Shown: positions 1 to 4,983 of the stretch, piece after piece
How positions within the stretch are numbered: the first letter of the stretch is position 1
Layout of the letters: each line of letters opens with the position of its first letter
DNA from: Balneolaceae bacterium
Lineage (GTDB): Bacteria > Bacteroidota > Rhodothermia > Balneolales > Balneolaceae
Assembly (NCBI GenBank): GCA_007129085.1
Contig: SKWF01000181.1
Coordinates: forward strand, 1-5,467
Length of the DNA: 5,467 nt
Reading direction: 5' to 3'
Translations under genes and position numbers: made by a program
The notes under the pieces: generated by a model
Told to the model about the DNA's origin: nothing
The model's input: only the letters and a program-made list of their open reading frames with translations
Database searches by the model: none

Positions 1-51
1 AACCCGGCGACCTGCCAACTTTCCAAGGTTAACAATAGTCCACAATATAGA

Positions 52-97
52 GATCTCCCCTTGAGGGGAGATCATTCTGTTCGTACAGAACAGAATG
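52..97. repeat. Two adjoining perfect palindromes (hairpin pair)
   Basis: Two inverted repeats lie back to back. The first pairs 52-61 (gatctcccct) with 64-73 (aggggagatc), a perfect 10-bp match around a 2-base centre. The second pairs 73-82 (cattctgttc) with 88-97 (gaacagaatg), a perfect 10-bp match around 5 bases. They share base 73. Neither is followed by a T-tract on either strand, so they are not ordinary intrinsic terminators. The arrangement resembles intergenic palindromic repeats of the REP type, or a symmetrical protein-binding site; the sequence alone does not decide. The rest of 1-226 shows no gene that I can support. Confidence 0.6.
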
Positions 98-214
98 CGA
101 GGAGTGTTATGAGGTATATTGAATGCTAAAAAATGAATATTTGAGATAAATCTAAGATCAGCGCGTCTTCCGCCTGGATGCTGTGCATAAAGGCCTTAAA
201 AAAGGATGTTTATC

Positions 215-248
215 AAAAAAAATGTCATGCCGGACCCCGATCCGGCAT
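215..248 (-). terminator. REP-like hairpin, probable terminator of the amidinotransferase-family gene
   Basis: Bases 227-234 (atgccgga) and 241-248 (tccggcat) form a perfect 8-bp, GC-rich inverted repeat around a 6-base loop. Read on the minus strand, the stem is followed after 4 bases by eight Ts (the A-run at 215-222). It lies about 28 bases beyond the stop codon of the minus-strand enzyme gene, so it is well placed to end that transcript. The gtcatgccgga...tccggcatct pattern also resembles dispersed REP-type palindromes seen in many bacteria; that resemblance is from memory. The 4-base gap before the T-run makes it a less than ideal terminator. Confidence 0.6.
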
Positions 249-276
249 CTCCTGTCTATACCAACGATAGGAGATT

Positions 277-1152
277 TTATTTCCGGATCAGCGGGAGGGT
301 GCAGCATCGTAATGAACCGCCGGTGACAGGGGCTCCATCAAAAGGAATTTCAATCACTTCAATTCCCCGTTTTCTCATCTCTTCGACAGTTCTTTTTGAT
401 TGCGGATGATCCCTCGCGATCACCAAATCTTTCGATGCGGAAAATACATTCGTTGCAAGAGCCTGCTGTTCTTTCTTGTTTACTTTAATCAGATCGTACT
501 CTTTTTCAAAAAAATTGGGAATCGGTTTGATGCCATCCTCATAAATCAACGCGCTGTTCTCTCCAACCGGGTTAAAGGCACAATCGAGGTGAAGAATGTT
601 CTCTTCCTTTTTCAAGTCCGTTAAATATACGGGAATCACTTCCATCTGATCGGTAAAGGTATCAAGCAGCCACTCATACCCCTTAATGTTTGTACGCTGG
701 CTCAGTCCCACAATAAGCCGTCCTTTGTCTATCATTACATCTCCACCTTCGATAAGGCATTCGACCGGCGGAATTAGTAGCATGGGCTCCTGACCCGTAA
801 AATCACTGATGAGTGGGAAAATACCGGCTACCTCGTACTTCCGGCTTCTTTTCGCCATATTACAGATTACCATCTTATTCCCGATAACGGTGGCTACATC
901 ACGCGGCGTAAGCTGATCGTAAAGAAAGTTTCCTATATTTTCGGGAATCAGAACTTCCACGCCATGATCTTCAAGTGCCTTCTGAAAAGCTTCAAATTCC
1001 GGTTTCAGCTCATCTGCCGTTGGATAATCATCTCTTGGGCTATCATCCAAAAAGGTTGTGTATGCCTCCTCTTCATGGAATCCTTCCCACCGGCCAATGA
1101 TTACGGTTTTTAGTGTATCGGTCTCGTTATACTGCGAAAATGTTCTCTTCAT
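277..1152 (-). CDS. Amidinotransferase / arginine deiminase / DDAH superfamily protein
   Basis: The 291-residue protein belongs to the guanidine-modifying superfamily, which acts on arginine-like substrates through a covalent cysteine intermediate: hydrolysis in arginine deiminase and dimethylarginine dimethylaminohydrolase, amidino transfer in glycine amidinotransferase. Visible motifs are the N-terminal strand KTVIIGRWEGF (about 15-25), TPRD (82-85), LIEGGD (133-138), LHLD with His188, and the C-terminal GGSLRCCTLPL (278-288). By family analogy the catalytic set is Glu135, His188 and Cys283. Length is normal for single-domain members, there is no signal peptide, and a cytoplasmic enzyme is expected. 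An upstream in-frame ATG at 1209 would add 19 residues that do not look like the family, so the ATG at 1152 is preferred; its Shine-Dalgarno is weak. A second cysteine (Cys284) follows the presumed nucleophile. The exact substrate cannot be called; hydrolase activity seems likelier than transferase. A hairpin-plus-T-run lies just downstream. Confidence 0.85.
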   Translation of the reverse strand: MKRTFSQYNETDTLKTVIIGRWEGFHEEEAYTTFLDDSPRDDYPTADELKPEFEAFQKALEDHGVEVLIPENIGNFLYDQLTPRDVATVIGNKMVICNMAKRSRKYEVAGIFPLISDFTGQEPMLLIPPVECLIEGGDVMIDKGRLIVGLSQRTNIKGYEWLLDTFTDQMEVIPVYLTDLKKEENILHLDCAFNPVGENSALIYEDGIKPIPNFFEKEYDLIKVNKKEQQALATNVFSASKDLVIARDHPQSKRTVEEMRKRGIEVIEIPFDGAPVTGGSLRCCTLPLIRK

Positions 1153-1226
1153 GATGATATAGTTGATTGATTTCTCTCTTACTTTAATTAGCCAACGTTG
1201 CGAAATCACCGGTTGTTATACAGGCA

Positions 1227-1255
1227 CTTATACTACGACTTTTTTGATCCTCCAA
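1227..1255 (-). promoter_or_regulatory. Candidate sigma70-like promoter for the amidinotransferase-family gene
   Basis: On the minus strand, TTGGAG (1255-1250) and TATAAG (1232-1227) are separated by exactly 17 bases. The -10 matches 5 of 6 consensus positions, but the -35 matches only 3 of 6. Transcription from here would leave a 5' leader of roughly 65-70 bases before the ATG at 1152. The upstream gene ends at 1390, so a separate promoter in this 237-base gap is sensible. If the organism uses the Bacteroidota-type sigma factor with a TAnnTTTG box, this match may be fortuitous. Confidence 0.3.
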
Positions 1256-1389
1256 TCCGACGATATTTTTCACGAAAAAATTGTGTGTTTATCCAAATTC
1301 AGGGCCCTGTCACACGCTCATCTTCTCTGCCGATATCTTCTTCCAGAATCCACCTGTTGGAAACCGCATGGTGAGCAGTCTCGACTGCA

Positions 1390-1905
1390 TTATTGTGTTT
1401 TGACAATCTCTACTTCCGGCACTGAAAACCAATAAACATTACCGGTATCCGCGTTTTCTATTTCTACGCCAACAGTAACCGTAGAGCCAATTTCCCAAGT
1501 GGGGCCTTCCCGCGATATTATATTGAGCTGATTCGGGCTACTTTGATTTTGCCTGGTCTCCAAATCATCAGGACGCCATATTTCATGATCCTTTACAACG
1601 TATTGCCGGAGAACTTCTATGTTATTTTGGACAGGCTCTCCATCAGTACGGATTAAAGTGGTATTAACAATTAACCTGACAGGAGGATTAATACTCGGCA
1701 TGAAGTCTCTCCAGGCGTATGATTCTATGCGGTATTCTGTATCATTAATTACTACGGACGGAGGGGATGAGTTTATTTGAGATTTCAAATTTTGGTCGAT
1801 AATAATTTTACCATTCTCAGGAGTTTTCAGCTCAGGCGAGGAGTCATTGATACAGCCTCCCACTAAAAAAAATATCACAAATAAATAGAGGATAGAAAAT
1901 CTCAT
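1390..1905 (-). CDS. Small predicted lipoprotein with WRDFMP motif, function unknown
   Basis: The 171-residue protein begins with a short hydrophobic signal (residues 2-17) ending in a lipobox-like LVGGC, so Cys18 is the probable lipidated residue after cleavage by signal peptidase II. The mature part starts with a polar, flexible stretch (19-48), followed by a mainly beta region. Distinctive features are YAWRDFMP (63-70), a strand RLIVNTTLIRTDG (77-89), EIWRPDD (108-114) and GPTWEIGSTVTVGVEI (134-149), ending in a strand at about 157-168. From memory, the WRDFMP...GP-W-G layout recurs in uncharacterised small secreted bacterial proteins; no function is established that I know of. It probably sits in the outer membrane or periplasm. 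The start is the only one that gives a full signal peptide, but no clear Shine-Dalgarno precedes it. It lies 161 bases after the DUF3221 lipoprotein gene in the same direction. No terminator-like hairpin follows its stop. Confidence 0.75.
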   Translation of the reverse strand: MRFSILYLFVIFFLVGGCINDSSPELKTPENGKIIIDQNLKSQINSSPPSVVINDTEYRIESYAWRDFMPSINPPVRLIVNTTLIRTDGEPVQNNIEVLRQYVVKDHEIWRPDDLETRQNQSSPNQLNIISREGPTWEIGSTVTVGVEIENADTGNVYWFSVPEVEIVKTQ

Positions 1906-2066
1906 AACATGTTGCCCTGGTTAATAATACTGATGTAATTTGAAGGATTGAATTTAATAAGTCAATCTATATTAAAATTAACAGACATAACGGTTTCGTG
2001 TTTAACCGATGTGGCAATTGTCAGTTTTCAAAGTGATAAAAATCAAGTAGTACACAATAGAGGTAT

Positions 2067-2435
2067 TTAGTTTAACACTGTGATTTGTTCTGCCAGTGCC
2101 TGTTGTGGATAGGAATCTGCAACTACCCCTTTAACCCATCCCTTCACTTCAACATCCGGTTCTATATCGCTGGAATTTATTTTACGAAGCGAACCACTTC
2201 TGTCTTGCTTGAATAGCTTGGTTTCATCTGAAATAGTGAGCCATATTTTCTTGCCCCCATCTTCTAACGGTTCATTAACAGCTGGGTCTTCCTCTACTAA
2301 TATTCTGCTTTCTTCAATTTCAGTAACGGTTCCGTTGATATATGCTTCTCTATCGACCGATTCGGTAGGGGTAGAACAAGCTACAATGATAACAGGTAAT
2401 ATAATTAGTTTAAGAAGGCTGTAAGAATTTTTCAT
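2067..2435 (-). CDS. DUF3221 (YobA-like) domain lipoprotein
   Basis: The 122-residue protein has a lysine-containing N-terminus, a hydrophobic segment (8-19) and a lipobox IVAC with Cys20 as the likely lipid anchor. The mature domain (about 32-121) has the pattern I associate with DUF3221: a first strand NGTVTEIEESRILVEE (34-49), an acidic loop, KKIWLTIS (62-69), and the diagnostic C-terminal run VEVKGWVKGVVADSYPQQA (95-113), in which a strand leads into a SYP-Q-A turn and a last strand. Such domains are small OB-like beta barrels, best known from Bacillus YobA; their role is unknown. The start is well supported: AAAGGTG (2447-2441) lies about 5 bases before the ATG. A TAnnTTTG box about 100 bases upstream may drive it. 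It is separated by 84 bases from a decayed minus-strand gene and by 161 bases from the next lipoprotein gene. Confidence 0.8.
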   Translation of the reverse strand: MKNSYSLLKLIILPVIIVACSTPTESVDREAYINGTVTEIEESRILVEEDPAVNEPLEDGGKKIWLTISDETKLFKQDRSGSLRKINSSDIEPDVEVKGWVKGVVADSYPQQALAEQITVLN

Positions 2436-2518
2436 TTCATCACCTTTTATTGATTAACGGCAAAATAGCTTGTTTTCTTATCAGCGGTAGATTCAATAGG
2501 TGATAATCAGAATTAGGT

Positions 2519-2804
2519 CTACTTATTAATTTCAAACGTATTTGATGCTCGCTTATTCCAGGGCAACAAAATCTGCGAGTCCGGACTATCTTTAGCATAC
2601 GACTTTAGCTGGAATCGATACAACCTCGGGCCTTCAGTAGTATCATCGAGAGTTACGTTATGGGTGATAACTTTTCATCCGGTGTGATCTCCTTCACTCT
2701 TGGTCAGTCTGAATTAATACCCCATCAGTGAAATTTTCTGACTCCGAATTTAATACATCACAACTTGCCAACAACACTCCGGCATTTGGGTCGCTTGAGC
2801 ACCT
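2519..2804 (-). pseudogene. Decayed small lipoprotein gene: two frameshifts, no start codon
   Basis: A protein-like reading runs through three minus-strand frames in order. The first part (2801-2697) reads SSDPNAGVLLASCDVLNSE, then NFTDGVLIQTDQE, and hits TGA at 2696-2694. The second (2697-2674) reads VKEITPDEK. The third (2674-2519) reads KVITHNVTLDDTTEGPRLYR, later ILLPWNKRASNTFEINK, and ends at TAG (2521-2519). Each switch equals one lost base, near 2694-2697 and in the A-run at 2672-2675. The joined product is about 93 residues of mostly polar, strand-like sequence. LLASC (TGT at 2762-2760) looks like a lipobox, so the parent was probably a lipoprotein like its neighbours, but the first frame has a stop directly upstream (2807-2805) and no ATG lies in the 126 bases before it. 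It is therefore also 5'-truncated. I do not recognise the family. Two sequencing errors are a possible alternative, but would not supply the missing start. Confidence 0.55.
2533..2540 (-). promoter_or_regulatory. Possible Bacteroidota-type -7 box upstream of the DUF3221 gene
   Basis: The minus strand reads TACGTTTG, an exact match to TAnnTTTG, the -7 element of the Bacteroidota primary sigma factor. It lies about 98 bases before the DUF3221 start, inside the last codons of the decayed lipoprotein gene. No TTTG box is found at the usual distance of about 19 bases upstream; the nearest TTG elements are 23 or more bases away. An 8-base match with six fixed positions is easily met by chance. Confidence 0.22.
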
Positions 2805-2833
2805 TTATAAAAAAAATCAAAAATTTTATAAAG
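2803..2833. repeat. Perfect 10-bp AT-rich inverted repeat in the divergent intergenic region
   Basis: Bases 2803-2812 (ctttataaaa) are the exact reverse complement of 2824-2833 (ttttataaag), separated by 11 A-rich bases. The repeat sits 96 bases upstream of the plus-strand lipoprotein start, between it and the divergently oriented relic. The arm centres are 21 bases apart, about two helical turns, which would suit a dimeric regulator bound to one face. With only one G or C per arm it would make a weak RNA hairpin. The rest of 2805-2929 is very AT-rich; I could not place a convincing -35/-10 pair in it, although the promoter of the plus-strand gene must lie near here. Confidence 0.45.
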
Positions 2834-2929
2834 TTCGCTGATAAAGAGATTTTTATGCAAAAATTATTTTAAATAAGCTTAGTACCTAACAATAAATAAA
2901 AAACAAGAGAAGTAACAAGAGAGGAAGTT

Positions 2930-4552
2930 ATGAAAAAACTGAACATCAGTATTATAATTATAGTAGCATTTGTTTTTGCTTTGGCATCGTGCTCCGATAA
3001 CGGGCCTGTGTCAGTAGATGACATAGAAGAGGAAGGAGTGACAAGTCTGGCACTTACAGATAAGTTAAATTCCCAATCTGGGAACCCTACACTTCTGGAT
3101 CCACATCAATCAGGAAACGCCGCAAATGAATGTAAGGCAATCGGTGAATTTGATTATGCATTTAAAATTGATGACTGGGAAGGTAATATGACAGGTAATT
3201 ATGACTCAGACACGGAACCGAGTGTGAGATTTACAATCGACCACAAACCTGATAATAAAACTTTTGACTGGGATGCAACAGCAGCTATTTCTGCAGTGAT
3301 TGTTAAGGGTGGCCCAACTGCAAATCTCTGGGAATATGATCCCGCTGTTATGGCTGACACTGATCTTAAGGCACCGGGAAATGCGGATGTGAGTCATGTT
3401 ACTTTTTGCTGGAACGAACCTAAAGAAGTTGAAGAACTAACTGTTAAAAAAACAGTTGAAACCACATATTCACGTACCCACGACTGGTCAATCGATAAGA
3501 ATGTTAAAACTAAGAATGGGTATAAACTGGATTATATCCCTAAGATTTGGCTTTACACCGACAGTTCAGGCGATGAAAAAGCTACATGGACTGTTGATGT
3601 TACCTACGAAGGGTATAAAGACAGCGCCCACAATGTTTCCGGTAAGATTACGATAGAAAATACAGGAGCACTTGATGCTGTTATAAAGTATGTAGATGAT
3701 GTACTTGGTGGTGAAAATATTGATGTTTACTGCGGCGTGGATTTTCCATATACCCTCAAGGCCACCAAAACCCTGAAATGTACGTATGATGAAGATGGTT
3801 ATTTTAAGGGTGAAAATAAGGTAACTGTAAAAACCGAACGAGATAAATATTACGCAAAAGAAGATATAGTTTGGGGTGATCCTGAACCAGATAAGTATGC
3901 TAAGGTAGAGATTACTGACACCAATTCCGGATTTGCTTCGAAATATGGTCATGTGTCCCTCGATGCATATGAATACGATCAAAATGAGGTCATCTCATTC
4001 AAATATTACGAAAACTTCGCCTGGGCCGACTATGGTGCGGACAACTGTAAGGATGGTAAAACCTACCACAACACCGCAACTATTGTTGAAACAAAACAGT
4101 ATGCCAAGGCAACCCTCAAAGTGAATGTTCAGTGTTTTAATACTGAAAGTGCATGGGCTTTAGACATGAATTATGAGGTAAAAGAAGTATTCTCATTTTG
4201 TGAAAACGGATTCAACAACTGGGGATGGAGCAACCTGATGGAACCCGGTTCCTATAAACTGGATCTCTATGCAGGTGCGGGACAGTGTGATATTTCAAAG
4301 GGCACATATGTAGGATACGTTGAAATTGATTACAACAGCTTTAACTATGAATATCATATAGAGCCCGGTTTTGTACTCGAAGAATACCACATCTATGCCG
4401 GTTCAACCATGTTTCCGAAACTTAGAAATGGCAGAGATACCGTAGCACCGGGACAATACTCTATCATGAGTCCGCTTTCCGGCGATATCTACGTGATTGC
4501 ACACGGTGTAGTAGGATTGCCTGATCCAAACTTTGGTCCCGGTAATAATTAA
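2930..4552 (+). CDS. Large modular surface lipoprotein (KGGP/SHVTFC-type repeat modules plus LYAGAGQCD C-terminal domain)
   Basis: The 540-residue protein starts with MKKLN, a hydrophobic segment (6-19) and the lipobox LASC, with Cys21 as lipid anchor. An acidic stretch (DDIEEE, 30-35) follows, as in exported surface lipoproteins of Bacteroidota. Module 1 (about 66-165) contains AVIVKGGP (122-129), LWEYDP and SHVTFCW (155-161). Module 2 (about 170-265) opens with TVKKTVETTYSRTHDWSIDK and continues TWTVDVTY...VSGKITIENTG, a beta-sandwich type common in long secreted bacterial proteins. Module 3 (about 266-400) holds Cys268, TLKCTY (281-286), EITDT and the strand before Cys402. Module 4 (about 403-528) has SAWA, WGW (431-433), LYAGAGQCDISKGTYVGYV (446-464), HIYAG, APGQY and IYVIAHGVV (520-528). 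Eight cysteines besides Cys21 suggest disulfides. No enzyme motif or type IX secretion tail is seen. A binding or adhesion role outside the cell is inference. The start has a good Shine-Dalgarno (gagg, 2921-2924), and a strong terminator follows the stop by 28 bases, so the gene is probably monocistronic. Confidence 0.85.
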   Translation: MKKLNISIIIIVAFVFALASCSDNGPVSVDDIEEEGVTSLALTDKLNSQSGNPTLLDPHQSGNAANECKAIGEFDYAFKIDDWEGNMTGNYDSDTEPSVRFTIDHKPDNKTFDWDATAAISAVIVKGGPTANLWEYDPAVMADTDLKAPGNADVSHVTFCWNEPKEVEELTVKKTVETTYSRTHDWSIDKNVKTKNGYKLDYIPKIWLYTDSSGDEKATWTVDVTYEGYKDSAHNVSGKITIENTGALDAVIKYVDDVLGGENIDVYCGVDFPYTLKATKTLKCTYDEDGYFKGENKVTVKTERDKYYAKEDIVWGDPEPDKYAKVEITDTNSGFASKYGHVSLDAYEYDQNEVISFKYYENFAWADYGADNCKDGKTYHNTATIVETKQYAKATLKVNVQCFNTESAWALDMNYEVKEVFSFCENGFNNWGWSNLMEPGSYKLDLYAGAGQCDISKGTYVGYVEIDYNSFNYEYHIEPGFVLEEYHIYAGSTMFPKLRNGRDTVAPGQYSIMSPLSGDIYVIAHGVVGLPDPNFGPGNN

Positions 4553-4580
4553 CTGATTAATTAATTTTTAAAAAAACAAC

Positions 4581-4616
4581 AAACCTCCGGGGTTTTCGAA
4601 ACCTCGGAGGTTTTTT
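4581..4616 (+). terminator. Strong intrinsic terminator of the modular lipoprotein gene
   Basis: Bases 4581-4595 pair with 4599-4613 in a 15-bp stem with one G-T wobble (4590 with 4604) and a minimal loop at 4596-4598. The stem is GC-rich in its lower part (aacctccgg with ctcggaggtt). It runs directly into six Ts (4611-4616). It begins 28 bases after the stop codon at 4552, which makes this a textbook rho-independent terminator for that gene. The upstream side (4570-4576) is a run of seven As, so weak termination from the opposite strand is also conceivable. Confidence 0.9.
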
Positions 4617-4620
4617 ATAT

Positions 4621-4752
4621 GCCTCGGGCAGGGCAAAGTTACTACAGGATGTAAGCCCGGCGCACTTTAAAAACATACATTTAGCTGAAGGCAAGGAAGT
4701 GGTGAAACCTGACCGCTCTAATTTGCGGGTGAGGTTGTTTCCGGAAAATTAA
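4621..4752 (+). pseudogene. Possible 3' remnant of an unidentified gene
   Basis: Directly after the terminator, one plus-strand frame stays open for 43 codons to a TAA at 4750-4752 and reads like real protein: SGRAKLLQDVSPAHFKNIHL, then AEGKEVVKPDRSNLRVRLF and PEN. The segment is more GC-rich than the DNA on its right. No start codon or Shine-Dalgarno is available: upstream, the frame runs into the terminator hairpin. If real, it is the last part of a gene whose 5' portion has been lost. I do not recognise the family. Chance is a serious alternative, because neighbouring frames in the same interval also stay open for 30-50 codons. Confidence 0.3.
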
Positions 4753-4983
4753 GCACAAACTCTGAATTCATAGAAATTTGCTCAACCAACGAAATATCTA
4801 CTATTTTGGAGCCGGTAAATCTTTCAAATAATTTTCACGTAGTAAAAAATGCTTTAACCCACCTGATATTGAAAGTTTAAAAAGTTCTACGATAATCTAA
4901 CCCAACCGGTTTTTCATTGATAAGTAATTTATGTTTATAAATTAACGCAGCTTAAACTGTAGTATTCATTTCGAACCCATCGC
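4753..4983. other. AT-rich intergenic stretch before the methyltransferase gene
   Basis: This stretch is AT-rich and holds no gene that I can support. A -10-like TATAAA at 4936-4941 lies about 43 bases before the methyltransferase ATG, but no fitting -35 or TAnnTTTG box accompanies it. A minus-strand reading from an ATG at 4917 down to 4718 looks protein-like, but it carries one in-frame stop (4899-4897) and one frameshift (AAAA run, 4807-4804), and is listed only as a tentative observation. No hairpin with a T-run is seen here. Confidence 0.4.

Noticed and set aside
1..129. A plus-strand frame open from the left edge to TAA at 127-129, which also contains GAGGAG before ATG 109 and a six-residue mini-ORF.
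   Set aside because: It runs through two perfect palindromes, has no recognisable protein character, and 42 open codons is within chance. It could be a gene's 3' end, but nothing in the window supports that.
1375..1388. Palindrome gcagtc-tc-gactgc just past the stop of the WRDFMP lipoprotein gene.
   Set aside because: Six bp with a 2-base centre and no T-run on the minus strand, so not a credible terminator.
1163..1435. Plus-strand open frame of 90 codons between the amidinotransferase-family and WRDFMP lipoprotein genes.
   Set aside because: It overlaps both minus-strand genes or their leaders, has no Shine-Dalgarno, and its translation is rich in Cys, Thr and Leu without any domain pattern.
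1991..2008. Short inverted repeat cggtt/aaccg with an 8-base spacer downstream of the DUF3221 gene.
   Set aside because: Only 5 bp, no T-run on either strand; too weak for a terminator or operator call.
1911..2568. The 10-mer gttgccctgg at 1911-1920 recurs inverted at 2559-2568.
   Set aside because: Several 10-base coincidences are expected in 5.5 kb; the flanks do not match.
2520..2680. A plus-strand frame opposite the relic, also open for about 55 codons (NVFDARLFQG...).
   Set aside because: No start codon, more Cys and Trp, and codons less coding-like than the minus reading, which continues across two simple frameshifts into further protein-like sequence.
3566..3982. Long minus-strand open frame (138 codons) opposite the large lipoprotein.
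   Set aside because: It is antisense to a well-supported gene with signal peptide and modules; the composition (many Ile, Phe, Tyr) is typical of a shadow frame.
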